DNA from: Mesorhizobium sp.
GTDB lineage: Bacteria; Pseudomonadota; Alphaproteobacteria; Rhizobiales; Rhizobiaceae
Reading direction: 5' to 3'
Assembly: GCF_004962245.1 (NCBI RefSeq)
Contig: NZ_SUHQ01000017.1
Span: 1 to 64,000 of the forward strand
DNA: 64,000 nucleotides
Both the position numbers and the translations under genes were made by a program. A model generated the notes under the pieces. It was not told the origin of the DNA and searched no databases. It worked only from the letters and a program-made list of their open reading frames with translations. Positions 1-7,617 of the stretch are shown here, piece after piece. Within the stretch, counting starts at the first letter, position 1, and the number at the start of each line of letters is the position of its first letter.

Positions 1-70
1 CCTCCTCATCCTCTCAGATTAAGAGTGTTGCGGCGACCTATTGAACCCACCTCCTTTTCCGGAACGCTGC

Positions 71-625
71 CTAACTTGTCTTGGTGCCGCGCCGCAGATG
101 TTCGTCCAGGCGCGGCATGATCTCGACGAAGTTGCAGGGCATGTGCCGGTAATCGAGCTGCGGCTTCAGGATGCCGTCCCAGGCGTCCTTGCAGGCGCCG
201 GGCGAGCCCGGCAGCACAAAGACGAAGGTCGCGTTGACGACGCCTCCGGTCGCCCGGCTCTGGATCGTCGAGGTGCCGATCTTGTCGTAGGAAATGCGGT
301 GGAACACTTCGGAAAAGCCGTCCATGCGCTTTTCGAAGATCGGCTCCAGCGCCTCCGGCGTCACGTCGCGGCCGGTAAAGCCGGTGCCGCCGGTGGTGAT
401 GACGACATCGATCGCTTCGTCCTTCGACCAGCCCAAAACCTTGTCGCGGATTTTTTCGCGGTCGTCGGTGACGATGTCGCGGGCGGCAAGGATATGGCCG
501 GCCTCCACGATGCGGTCGGCCAGCGTCTGGCCGGATTTGTCGTCAGCGAGGCTGCGCGTATCGGAAACGGTCAGCACCGCGATGCGCACGGGAATGAAGG
601 AGCGGCTCTCGTCAATTCTGGCCAT
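71..625 (-). CDS. moaB: Molybdenum cofactor biosynthesis protein B
   Basis: A 184-residue protein of the MoaB/MogA family, which binds molybdopterin and acts in molybdenum cofactor assembly by adenylylating molybdopterin before metal insertion. The family signature TGGTGFTGRD lies at residues 78-87, and a second conserved loop, LPGSPGACKDAW, lies near residue 138; both form the molybdopterin pocket. Length is normal for the family. The gene is the downstream partner of ispE on the minus strand: the end of ispE overlaps its start by 14 bp, which suggests translational coupling. MoaB and MogA are hard to separate by eye; the length and the absence of other moa genes nearby favour the moaB label used in rhizobia. 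Confidence 0.93.
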   Translation of the reverse strand: MARIDESRSFIPVRIAVLTVSDTRSLADDKSGQTLADRIVEAGHILAARDIVTDDREKIRDKVLGWSKDEAIDVVITTGGTGFTGRDVTPEALEPIFEKRMDGFSEVFHRISYDKIGTSTIQSRATGGVVNATFVFVLPGSPGACKDAWDGILKPQLDYRHMPCNFVEIMPRLDEHLRRGTKTS

Positions 626-1514
626 GTGCGTCAGCCTCCGATGTCATGCTTCGCGTTGCGGCAACGAACCAGTCGGGATGGCGGCTGCGGATATCGGCGG
701 CCGCGCGCTTGGCCACATTGCCGGTCTCGAACAGCCCGAAGCAAGTCGCGCCGGAACCGGACATCCGGGCGAATCCCGCTCCGGCCTTGTTGAGCACCGA
801 CAGCGCCTTGCCGATGGCCGGCTGGATGGCGCGGGCCGCGGGCTCGAGATCGTTGCGCGTGGTCTCCAGCCAGTTGCGGAGGCTGTGGAAATCGATGCTG
901 CGCGGCAACGGCGGCAGTCCTTCGTTGTCGCGATTGCCAAGCGCGCTGAACACCTCGGCCGTGGAGATGGCGGTGCCGGGATTGACGAGAACCAGCCCGA
1001 GTGCCGGAAAATCCAGCACGGCCGACAGCTCGTCCCCAACGCCGCGCGCGATCAACGGCTTTGCCGCGAGGCACATGGGAACGTCGGCGCCCAGCGAGAG
1101 GCCGATCCGCGCCAGTTGGGCGTCGTCGAGGTCCAGCCCCCATGTCTCAGCCAACCCGCGCAATACCGCAGCGGCGTCGCTCGACCCGCCGCCGACGCCG
1201 GATGCGACCGGCAGGTTCTTTTCGAGCCTGATGGCCACCGGCGGTGCGTGCCGCTGACCAGCTTGCCTTCGCAGCGCGTCGCGCGCTTTCACGACCAGGT
1301 TGTTGCCGTCGAGCGGGACCGCGGAGGCGTATCGGCCCGACACGGAAAACCCGTCGCTGTCGGCCAACTCGATCTCGACCCTGTCGCCGAAGCGCGTGAA
1401 CACCGCCAGGCTCTCGATCATGTGATAGCCGTCGGCGCGCCTGCCGGTGACGTGCAGCGCGAGATTTATCTTGGCATGCGCGTGCAAAGCCCGGACGGTG
1501 ATGCCGGAAGCCAC
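612..1514 (-). CDS. ispE: 4-diphosphocytidyl-2-C-methyl-D-erythritol kinase
   Basis: IspE is the GHMP-family kinase that phosphorylates CDP-methylerythritol in the MEP pathway of isoprenoid synthesis, in the cytoplasm. The 300-residue product has the N-terminal AHAKINLAL motif (residues 12-20), the glycine-rich ATP-binding loop GVGGGSSDAA (106-115) and the C-terminal GSGATCFGLF motif, the three GHMP hallmarks in the right order. Length matches the family. It precedes moaB on the minus strand with a 14-bp overlap. Other MEP genes in the window (dxs at 48.2 kb, ispH at 63.6 kb) are not linked to it. Confidence 0.95.
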   Translation of the reverse strand: MASGITVRALHAHAKINLALHVTGRRADGYHMIESLAVFTRFGDRVEIELADSDGFSVSGRYASAVPLDGNNLVVKARDALRRQAGQRHAPPVAIRLEKNLPVASGVGGGSSDAAAVLRGLAETWGLDLDDAQLARIGLSLGADVPMCLAAKPLIARGVGDELSAVLDFPALGLVLVNPGTAISTAEVFSALGNRDNEGLPPLPRSIDFHSLRNWLETTRNDLEPAARAIQPAIGKALSVLNKAGAGFARMSGSGATCFGLFETGNVAKRAAADIRSRHPDWFVAATRSMTSEADAHGQN

Positions 1515-1539
1515 TGTGTCAGTCGCGAGGGGGATGATG

Positions 1540-1725
1540 TCAGTCCTTGGCCAGACGGTATTCGCCGGTCTTCGGATCCTTGACCAGCGTGCCCATTGTA
1601 CCGTTGGTAGCCTGCTTTTCGGTGCGCCGTATCTTGGCCGTCACGCGCTCGGCTTCCCTGACGAAGGAGCGATAGCCAAAATAGGCGACGGCGCCGACGA
1701 GGGCGAAGAAAATGATCTGCGGCAT
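1540..1725 (-). CDS. Small single-pass membrane protein, hypothetical
   Basis: A 61-residue protein beginning MPQIIFFALVGAVAYFGYRSF: one hydrophobic N-terminal segment followed by a basic, charged tail ending in a KDPKTGEYRLAKD stretch. The start at 1725 is chosen because AGGAG sits 7 bases upstream; an earlier in-frame start seven codons upstream lacks this. The tail resembles the short KDPxTGxYxL motif seen in small alphaproteobacterial inner-membrane proteins, but I do not recognise a named family. It lies between ispE and the S49 peptidase on the same strand. Confidence 0.75.
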   Translation of the reverse strand: MPQIIFFALVGAVAYFGYRSFVREAERVTAKIRRTEKQATNGTMGTLVKDPKTGEYRLAKD

Positions 1726-1775
1726 GTCGAAACTCCTCCCTCGCAAGGCCGGCAGAGGCCGGTCGGGTCGGTTAA

Positions 1776-1842
1776 TGCATGTCGTCCAAAAGTGCGCAGC
1801 GGTTTTGGGACAACGACATGCATAAAAAACTTAAAGCGCGCC
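1776..1842. repeat. Dispersed rhizobial intergenic repeat, copy 1
   Basis: About 67 bp with an internal inverted repeat (TGCATGTCGTCCAAAAG pairing imperfectly with TTTTGGGACAACGACATGCA). It matches the segment at 24658-24727 over almost its whole length, at roughly three quarters identity by eye. Here it lies between two genes; the second copy is inside the start of a GH25 gene. Repeats of this sequence type are common between genes in rhizobia; the family name was not checked. Confidence 0.75.
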
Positions 1843-1904
1843 GCATGGATATCTTCGGATACGCCACGCTCCAAGGCCTCATGCTAGACGTTTTCAACGG
1901 TTTT

Positions 1905-2774
1905 TCAAAGCCCGAAGCGAGCCCATAGCGCGCGCTCTTCCGCCGCATCGATCAGGCCGCTTGCGGCAGCAGCGGCGATATCGGGCGCCGAAAAGCCTCC
2001 CTTGCTTGAGCCGAACCAGCCAAACCGGCCGAACAGGCCGCGCGGCGCCGTGATCAGCTTGAGCTGGGTTTTTGGCCCGAAACGGGTCTTCAGCACGCTG
2101 CGCATATCGCCGAGCGCATCGACAAGACCGAGCTCCAGCCCCTTCTTGCCGGTCCAGAACAGGCCGGTGAACAGATCCGGGTCGTCCTTGAGCTTGGGGC
2201 CGCGCCGATCCTTGACGAGGTCGATGAAAGTCTCGTGGACCTCGAGCTGCAGCGCCTTCAGCCGCTCGATGTCTTCCTTCTTCTCAGGCTTGAACGGGTC
2301 GAGCACCGCCTTGTTCTGGCCGGCTGTATGGACGCGGCGCTCGATGCCGATCTTCTTCATCAGTTCGGGAAAGCCGAACGAGGCCGATACCACGCCGATC
2401 GAACCGACGATGGAGGACGGATCGGCAAAAATCTCGTCGCCGGCGACCGCGATCATGTAGCCGCCCGACGCCGCCACGTCTTCGACGAAGACCAGGACCT
2501 TTCTGTTCTTCTCGGTCGCCAGGTCGCGGATGCGCCTGAAGATCAGCCGCGATTGCACCGGCGAGCCGCCCGGCGAATTGATCGAGATGGCGACCGCGGG
2601 CGCTTCGAAGGAAAACGCCTTCTCGATAGGGCCGGCGGTGGACGCGAGCGACAGGCTCGGCCGGAATTGGCCGCCGCCGGCCATGATGGTGCCATGCAGC
2701 CGGATGACGGGAATGGTGACGATGTCGGAGCGCCAGGATTTCGGCAGCAGGCGGTTGAGAAAGCGTTTCACGGA
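1905..2774 (-). CDS. S49-family serine peptidase (SppA/SohB-like)
   Basis: A 289-residue membrane-associated protease of the SppA/SohB family, whose members digest leftover signal peptides or damaged envelope proteins. Ser102 in the motif VAASGGYM is the nucleophile and Lys154 is the likely general base; the 52-residue spacing equals that known from the SppA Ser-Lys dyad. The SPGGSP loop (66-71) shapes the active site. The GTG start at 2774 is chosen because GGAG lies just upstream; a longer reading frame reaching 2888 would overlap the next gene and has no family similarity. No long transmembrane anchor is visible, so membrane attachment is uncertain. Confidence 0.9.
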   Translation of the reverse strand, partial: SVKRFLNRLLPKSWRSDIVTIPVIRLHGTIMAGGGQFRPSLSLASTAGPIEKAFSFEAPAVAISINSPGGSPVQSRLIFRRIRDLATEKNRKVLVFVEDVAASGGYMIAVAGDEIFADPSSIVGSIGVVSASFGFPELMKKIGIERRVHTAGQNKAVLDPFKPEKKEDIERLKALQLEVHETFIDLVKDRRGPKLKDDPDLFTGLFWTGKKGLELGLVDALGDMRSVLKTRFGPKTQLKLITAPRGLFGRFGWFGSSKGGFSAPDIAAAAASGLIDAAEERALWARFGL

Positions 2775-2865
2775 GTCTCCGGTCAATTGGCTTGATGGCA
2801 TGTAGGGATTCGTCGGCCAACGGCAATGCCCTCGCCAGCCGGTAAGTCGCCGGCCGAAAAAAGGG

Positions 2866-3666
2866 TCAGTCGCCGAACAGCGATGCAAGTCCGTTGTTGA
2901 TCATCTCGGTTCGCTCCGTTGGGCCGTCGCCCGATCGCGCGTGCAGCATCAGCGGCGGGCGGATCGACAGTTTCCCGCGTGCGCCGAGTATTGCCCTGAT
3001 GACGATGCGGATCGCCGCTGCTTCCGGGCGAGGATGGACGGCCAGCATCTCGGCGTCGCCGAAGCGGCCCGATATCGCATCGAGGATGGCGCCGAGCTGA
3101 TCGGGCCTGGCAATCACGGCAAGACCGCCGCGCGGCCGGACCACGGCAGCCGCACTTCGGATCCAGCGGTCGAACAGCCCGTCCTCCATGACATGCGCCG
3201 CCTTTCTGAGCGGGTCGGGCGTGGCGCGATCCTCGGCGGCGTTGAAGGGTGGGTTCATGACGACGAAATCGAAGGACTTGTCGGCAAGGCCGGCGGCTGT
3301 TCGCGCCCGGCCCGACAGCGCGACGTCGGCGGCAAGCACAGAGGCGCGGTCGTTGAGATGCGCATTGCCGGGGTGGGCAAGGGTCGTTGCGGCGAAGGCA
3401 GCCATTTCCGGAGACCGTTCGATGAGCACGGCCTCGGCATCGGGGCAGCGCGACAGCACGGCCAGGGCTGCGGCACCGGCGCCCGCGCCGAAATCGGCGA
3501 GGCGCCCGGCGAAGGAGGACGGCACGGCAGCGGCCAGCATCATGGCATCCATGCCGGCGCGATGACCGGCCTGTTTCGGCTGCACCAGCCAGAACCGCCC
3601 GCGGTGGAAGGCATCGACCGTGTGGGCCGGCGTATCCCGGGCAAGGGTGGCGCGCGCCGCGGACAT
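2866..3666 (-). CDS. tRNA1(Val) (adenine37-N6)-methyltransferase-like, TrmN6 family
   Basis: A 266-residue class I SAM-dependent methyltransferase. The SAM loop DFGAGAGAAAL is at residues 58-68 and the adenine-N6 catalytic motif NPPF at 138-141. With the family's opening FHRGRFWLVQP-KQAGHRAGMDA this matches the TrmN6/YfiC group that methylates A37 of tRNA-Val. The start codon overlaps the stop of the DUF2007 gene in the arrangement TAATG, so the two are translationally coupled. A different small methyltransferase target cannot be excluded. Confidence 0.88.
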   Translation of the reverse strand: MSAARATLARDTPAHTVDAFHRGRFWLVQPKQAGHRAGMDAMMLAAAVPSSFAGRLADFGAGAGAAALAVLSRCPDAEAVLIERSPEMAAFAATTLAHPGNAHLNDRASVLAADVALSGRARTAAGLADKSFDFVVMNPPFNAAEDRATPDPLRKAAHVMEDGLFDRWIRSAAAVVRPRGGLAVIARPDQLGAILDAISGRFGDAEMLAVHPRPEAAAIRIVIRAILGARGKLSIRPPLMLHARSGDGPTERTEMINNGLASLFGD

Positions 3667-3890
3667 TACTTCTGGCGGATCTCGTTGGCGATGCCGGCGT
3701 CCGTCAGGATGCGCCGCGCCGCATCGGCCTGATCGGCTTCGACCATGATGCGCCGGGGCAGGATGCCGATCGAACCGTCGAGCACGCTCATGTTCTGGTC
3801 GGCGACGAAACAACCGATGCCAGCATCGCGCATCAGCGATTCGACAAAGGAGATGATCACAGCATCGTTGGTGCGGATAAGCTCTATCAT
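3666..3890 (-). CDS. DUF2007 family protein
   Basis: A 74-residue protein starting MIELIRTNDAVIISFVESLM and ending with a DQADAARRIL segment, the typical fold of DUF2007, a small alpha/beta domain proposed (not proven) to have a signalling role. It is the first gene of a two-gene unit with the TrmN6-like methyltransferase, sharing a TAATG stop/start. This pairing is common in rhizobia, which suggests a link to tRNA modification, but no function is known. Confidence 0.85.
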   Translation of the reverse strand: MIELIRTNDAVIISFVESLMRDAGIGCFVADQNMSVLDGSIGILPRRIMVEADQADAARRILTDAGIANEIRQK

Positions 3891-4047
3891 CGGATGAAAC
3901 TCGCAGGTTGCAGCCGTTATGTAAACGTGGGTGGCTCCCGTCGCCAGCCTCGACCGCGCCAAATCGCCTCTTGCCGTGCCCGTGGGTACCGCCCTAGAGT
4001 CCGTGGCGGGATCAGGGTGCCGTCGTGCGCGTGACTTATAGACGGGA

Positions 4048-5073
4048 GTGTTTGTGGTGGGTGTCGTTCTCAACATCGAAAACGGGAAGCGGGAAGCCGC
4101 CTCCATCAAGGATCTCATCGACCTGACGGCGGCCGATATGGGGCGCGTCAACAAATTGATCCTGTCAAAGGCCGGTTCCGACGTCGAGATGATCCCGGAG
4201 ATTGCCAACCACCTGATCTCCTCGGGCGGCAAGCGGCTGCGGCCGATGCTGACGCTCGCCTCGGCCCAGATGTTCGGCTATTCCGGCGAGGGTCATGTCA
4301 AGCTCGCCACATCGGTCGAGTTCATGCATACGGCCACGCTCCTCCACGACGATGTCGTCGACGAGAGCGGCATGCGGCGCGGCAAGAAGACCGCCCGCAT
4401 GATCTGGGGCAACCAGGCGAGCGTTTTGGTCGGCGATTTCCTGCTTGGCCAGGCTTTCCGCATGATGGTCGATGTCGGCTCGCTGGAAGCGCTCGATATC
4501 CTGTCCAGCGCCGCCTCGATCATTGCCGAGGGCGAGGTGATGCAACTCGCCGCCGCCAAGAACCTGGAAACCACCGAGGATGAGCATTTCGCGGTAATCA
4601 AGGCCAAGACCGCGGCGCTGTTCTCGGCCGCCGCCGAAGTCGGTCCGGTCATCGCCCAGGCGACGCGAAACGATCGCGCGGCACTGCGCTCCTATGGCAT
4701 GAACCTCGGCCTTGCCTTCCAGCTGATCGACGATGCGCTGGATTATGGCGGCACCAGCAAGGATCTGGGCAAGAATGTCGGCGACGATTTCCGCGAAGGC
4801 AAGGTGACGCTGCCGGTGATCCTCGCCTACCGGCGCGGCACCAAGGCCGAACGCACCTTCTGGAAGCGCGCCATCGAGGACAATGTCACCGACGACGCCG
4901 GGCTGGAAAAGGCGATCGGATTGATGACCCGTCACGGGGCGATCGCCGACACCATCGGGCGCGCCGGCCATTTCGGCGAGATCGCCCGCGATGCATTGGC
5001 GCCGCTGGAAGCGACGCCGCAGAAGTCGGCGCTGATCGACGTCATTGATTTCTGCATTAGCCGGGTGAATTGA
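4048..5073 (+). CDS. ispB: Long-chain polyprenyl (octaprenyl/decaprenyl) diphosphate synthase
   Basis: Builds the polyprenyl tail used by ubiquinone by adding isopentenyl units to farnesyl diphosphate. The 341-residue product carries both aspartate-rich motifs: DDVVD at 101-105 after a TLLH lead and DDALD at 227-231, plus the GGKRLRP motif at 60-66. Length fits long-chain trans-prenyl synthases rather than the shorter farnesyl synthase. Start is ambiguous: GTG codons at 4048, 4054 and 4057 are all in frame, and the GGGAG at 4043-4047 best serves 4054 or 4057. It supplies the substrate for UbiA, encoded at 20.1 kb. Chain length cannot be read from sequence by eye. Confidence 0.92.
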   Translation: MFVVGVVLNIENGKREAASIKDLIDLTAADMGRVNKLILSKAGSDVEMIPEIANHLISSGGKRLRPMLTLASAQMFGYSGEGHVKLATSVEFMHTATLLHDDVVDESGMRRGKKTARMIWGNQASVLVGDFLLGQAFRMMVDVGSLEALDILSSAASIIAEGEVMQLAAAKNLETTEDEHFAVIKAKTAALFSAAAEVGPVIAQATRNDRAALRSYGMNLGLAFQLIDDALDYGGTSKDLGKNVGDDFREGKVTLPVILAYRRGTKAERTFWKRAIEDNVTDDAGLEKAIGLMTRHGAIADTIGRAGHFGEIARDALAPLEATPQKSALIDVIDFCISRVN

Positions 5074-5144
5074 GGTTCGGTCGGCCGTAGCAACTTTGCC
5101 GCGAATCCGGCGACGGCCGTCTCGACAAGCGGCCATGCCGCAAA

Positions 5145-5154
5145 TTATCTATAA
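5145..5154. promoter_or_regulatory. BioR operator upstream of bioR
   Basis: TTATCTATAA, an exact match to the palindromic BioR-binding signal known in Alphaproteobacteria. It ends only three bases before the ATG of the GntR-type gene at 5158, so the regulator is probably autorepressed. An identical copy precedes bioY at 6517. Confidence 0.9.
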
Positions 5155-5157
5155 AGC

Positions 5158-5826
5158 ATGGCAAAGACCGCAGACGACACCATCGCCGTCCGCATCAGCA
5201 AGGTGCTGGCGGATCGCATCATATCCGGCGCCATCGAGCCGGGAGCGCGGCTGCGGCAGGACCATATCGCCGAGGAATTCCAGACCAGTCATGTCCCGGT
5301 GCGCGAGGCTTTCCGCCGTCTCGAAGCGCAAGGGCTGGCGATCGGCGAGCCGCGCCGTGGCGTGCGCGTTGCCGCCTTCGATCTAAGCGAGGTCCGGGAG
5401 GTCGCCGAAATGCGGGCCGCACTCGAAGTGCTGGCGTTGCGCCATGCAGCGCCGCATCTGACGGCGGCCATCCTCGACCTAGCCGAGGAGGCGACCAGGG
5501 CCGGCGACAAGTCGCGCGACGTCCGCTCCTGGGAGGAGGCCAACCGCACCTTTCACCGGCTGATCCTGGCGCCATGCGGCATGCCGCGTCTTCTCGCCAC
5601 TATCGACGACCTGCACGCGGCAAGCGCCCGCTTCCTGTTTGCCGCCTGGCGCTCGGAATGGGAAACCCGAACTGACCAGGATCACCGGGCAATCCTCGGC
5701 GCGCTCCGCCAAGGCAACACCGAATCGGCCGCCGCCATCCTTGGCCGGCACGTGCAATGGATCGGCCAGAAGCCGGTCAAGACGGCCTCCGGCAGGACGC
5801 GCGACGCTTTCGCCATCGTCGGCTAA
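5158..5826 (+). CDS. bioR: GntR-family biotin regulator BioR
   Basis: A 222-residue GntR/FadR-type repressor: N-terminal winged helix (about residues 8-75, with the DHIAEEFQTSHVPVREAFRRLEAQGL recognition region split across two helices) and a C-terminal all-helical FCD ligand domain (about 85-205). BioR controls biotin synthesis and transport genes in Alphaproteobacteria, responding to biotin status. The identification rests on the exact TTATCTATAA operator immediately before its start and again before bioY 0.7 kb downstream. No ribosome binding site is visible between operator and ATG, so the transcript may have a very short leader. Confidence 0.88.
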   Translation: MAKTADDTIAVRISKVLADRIISGAIEPGARLRQDHIAEEFQTSHVPVREAFRRLEAQGLAIGEPRRGVRVAAFDLSEVREVAEMRAALEVLALRHAAPHLTAAILDLAEEATRAGDKSRDVRSWEEANRTFHRLILAPCGMPRLLATIDDLHAASARFLFAAWRSEWETRTDQDHRAILGALRQGNTESAAAILGRHVQWIGQKPVKTASGRTRDAFAIVG

Positions 5827-5845
5827 AGCGAACGGGGTGGAGAGC

Positions 5846-6256
5846 ATGGCGTTCGCGATCAAGGTCGGGGTTTCCGATCCGCAGGCAACGACGTTCGCCT
5901 TCTCCGCGCAAAAGACGATGTATGGCGGCAAGCATATCGCCGAGGGCGATACGATTTTCGTGTTCGCGAGCGAGAACGAGGGCGGGCAGGGTCTGATCGC
6001 ACGCGGTATTGTCACCTCGGTCGAAGCGGTCGCCAGGAAACCTGGCATCCTCAGGCAGACGCCACGCGTGAGCCTCTCAATCAGCTGCACAGCGTTCGCC
6101 AAGCGCCGGCTGGGGCGCCGCGAGCTCAAACATCTCACCAAGTGGAATGACGGCCAGCCCGGAACGGAGCTCAATTTCAAGTTCTATCGTCAGGCAACGA
6201 ACAAGATCGTCGGCATCTCCGATGAGGTCACGGCCTTTCTGGACGGATTTTTCTAG
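5846..6256 (+). CDS. Hypothetical protein, possible EVE/PUA-like fold
   Basis: A 136-residue soluble protein. The ATG at 5846 has GGTGGAG close upstream and lies 19 bp after bioR on the same strand, so the two are probably co-transcribed. The N-terminal half (FAIKVGVSDPQ, then EGDTIFVFASENEGGQGLIARGIV) has the beta-rich pattern and the GDxIFVF..G.GLIARG arrangement of EVE/PUA-type domains that bind modified bases, but the match is weak and I do not name a family with confidence. No membrane segment or signal peptide. Confidence 0.7.
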   Translation: MAFAIKVGVSDPQATTFAFSAQKTMYGGKHIAEGDTIFVFASENEGGQGLIARGIVTSVEAVARKPGILRQTPRVSLSISCTAFAKRRLGRRELKHLTKWNDGQPGTELNFKFYRQATNKIVGISDEVTAFLDGFF

Positions 6257-6330
6257 GACCTCGCGCGGGTAGAAGCCGTTCTGAAGCGATCCCTCGCACC
6301 CGCTGTCCGAAGATAGAGCTGTCCGAAGGA

Positions 6331-6360
6331 TAGAGGGGCTGTCCCTCCGGCCTCAAGAGG
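6331..6360. repeat. Degenerate fragment of the glyS-type palindromic repeat
   Basis: AGAGGGGCTGTCCCTCCGG followed by CCTCAAGAGG resembles the central part of the element inside glyS (AGAGGGGGGCGCTGTCCCG then CCGGCCTCTGTCGAGG). The flanking terminal palindromes are not present, so this would be a decayed remnant. Confidence 0.5.
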
Positions 6361-6516
6361 TTCTGCATCGCGACGCTCGGAAGCCGCGGAGCCTGAAGGT
6401 CTCCACGGCGCCTGAGGATGACGAAGCGATGTCCTATGCATTCCCCAAGCCTTTTCCAGGCGAGGGGTTGCCATCTCCACGAAAATATGGATTCGATAAT
6501 AGATCGAGAGCAGAAA

Positions 6517-6526
6517 TTATCTATAA
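6517..6526. promoter_or_regulatory. BioR operator upstream of bioY
   Basis: A second exact TTATCTATAA, 26 bp before the bioY GTG start. A weaker match (TAATAGATCG, 7 of 10 positions of the reverse-complement consensus) sits at 6497-6506, exactly 20 bp upstream, i.e. about two helical turns, and could be an auxiliary site. Confidence 0.9.
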
Positions 6527-6552
6527 TTTTGAATCAGCTAGGAAAAACCACC

Positions 6553-7158
6553 GTGACCGACATCGCTTCTTCGTTCCGCAAGTCGTCTTTCAGCCCGCTG
6601 CGCCTGCAAAGCCGATCCCTCGGCTGGCAGGTCGGAGCCGTCACCCTCGGCACGCTCTTCCTGGCACTGTCGTCCTATATCGAGGTGCCGATGGTGCCGG
6701 TGCCGGTGACCATGCAGACCTTCGCAGTGACGCTGATCGGCGCCCTCTACGGCTGGCGGCTCGGCGCGATCACCATCGTGGCCTGGCTTGTCGAGGGCGC
6801 AGTGGGCTTTCCCGTGCTGGCCGGCGGCGGAGCCGGCGTGCAGCATTTCCTTGGGCCGACCGGCGGCTATCTTTTTGCCTTTCCGCTCACCGGTGCGCTG
6901 GTCGGCTGGCTGGCCGAACGCGGCTGGAACGGCAGCCGGGTTGTGCTTGCCTTTGTCGCCATGCTGCTCGGCAACCTCGCCTGCCTGGTTCTCGGCACGG
7001 CGTGGCTCGCCGTCATGATCGGCCTCGAAAAGGCTGTAACCTTCGGCTTCCTGCCGTTCATCGTCGGCGGCCTCCTCAAGTCGGCGCTCGGCGCCGCGAC
7101 GCTGAAGCTGTTTTCCGGTAACAAGGCGGATCCGATCGATCCCACCAGAAAGCGATGA
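6553..7158 (+). CDS. bioY: Biotin transporter substrate-binding component BioY
   Basis: BioY is the membrane S component that captures biotin, alone or with the ECF ATPase module. The 201-residue product has about six hydrophobic segments and the family motifs EVPMVPVPVTMQTFAV, EGAVGFPVLAGG and GPTGGYLFAFP. The GTG start at 6553 is preceded by AGGAAA and comes right after the BioR operator. Its stop overlaps the DUF1284 start (ATGA). No ECF ATPase or permease gene is adjacent, so this may be a solitary BioY, or bioMN may lie elsewhere. Confidence 0.93.
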   Translation: MTDIASSFRKSSFSPLRLQSRSLGWQVGAVTLGTLFLALSSYIEVPMVPVPVTMQTFAVTLIGALYGWRLGAITIVAWLVEGAVGFPVLAGGGAGVQHFLGPTGGYLFAFPLTGALVGWLAERGWNGSRVVLAFVAMLLGNLACLVLGTAWLAVMIGLEKAVTFGFLPFIVGGLLKSALGAATLKLFSGNKADPIDPTRKR

Positions 7159-7571
7159 CCGTCAGGCTGCGCTCCCACCATCTGCTTTGCCTGCTGACCT
7201 ATGTCGGCAAGGGCTACAGCGCGGCCTTCACGGCAAACTATGACGGGATCGCGGAGCGTCTTGGCCGAGGCGAGGATATCCTGATCGTCACCGGTCCAGA
7301 CGACATCTGCGTGCCGCTGCTCGGCGTGCCGGAGCCGCACTGCCTGCGCGAAAGCGCCGCCGAGCGGGACCGGCTTGCGGCGCGCGACGTTGGGGATTTG
7401 CTGGCCCGACCGATCCAGGCAGGCACGCGTCTCCAGCTCGACGCGGCTATCCTGGCGGCGCTGCGCAAGGCCTTTTCGGGCGGGCGCACGCGCCCGGCCT
7501 GCCAAGGCTGCGAATGGGCCGGACTTTGCACCACCGTCGCCACGAGCGGGTATCGCGACACCCGGCTGTAG
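7155..7571 (+). CDS. DUF1284 family protein
   Basis: A 138-residue protein with the DUF1284 pattern: RLRSHHLLCLLTYVGKGYS at the N terminus, a central PHCLRE, and a C-terminal CQGCEWAGLC. The conserved cysteines and histidines suggest a metal site, possibly iron-sulfur, but no function is established. Its ATG overlaps the bioY stop by four bases, so it is translated with bioY under BioR control, which hints at a link to biotin use or uptake. Confidence 0.88.
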   Translation: MTVRLRSHHLLCLLTYVGKGYSAAFTANYDGIAERLGRGEDILIVTGPDDICVPLLGVPEPHCLRESAAERDRLAARDVGDLLARPIQAGTRLQLDAAILAALRKAFSGGRTRPACQGCEWAGLCTTVATSGYRDTRL

Positions 7572-7617
7572 GGTTGCAGGCCCGCCGGACCATCGGCGAT
7601 CATTCCATGCCTGTGGC

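Larger units (their letters stand above)
6257..6552. other. Intergenic region before bioY
   Basis: About 296 bp with no convincing gene. It holds a degenerate piece of the palindromic repeat also seen inside glyS (6331-6360) and, near its end, the BioR operator of bioY with a weaker second half-site 20 bp upstream. A long reading frame runs through from 6418 in the bioY frame but lacks family similarity there. Confidence 0.7.

Noticed and set aside
1..70. Sequence before the end of moaB
   Set aside because: Too short to judge; no reading frame with recognisable similarity and no clear terminator.
1641..1874. A minus-strand frame through the first repeat copy encoding a signal-peptide-like start
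   Set aside because: Although similar to the GH25 leader, it has no mature domain and overlaps the small membrane protein gene; treated as repeat sequence, not a gene.
4165..5136. A 323-codon minus-strand frame opposite the polyprenyl synthase gene
   Set aside because: Antisense of a gene with both DDxxD motifs; its own translation is not protein-like.
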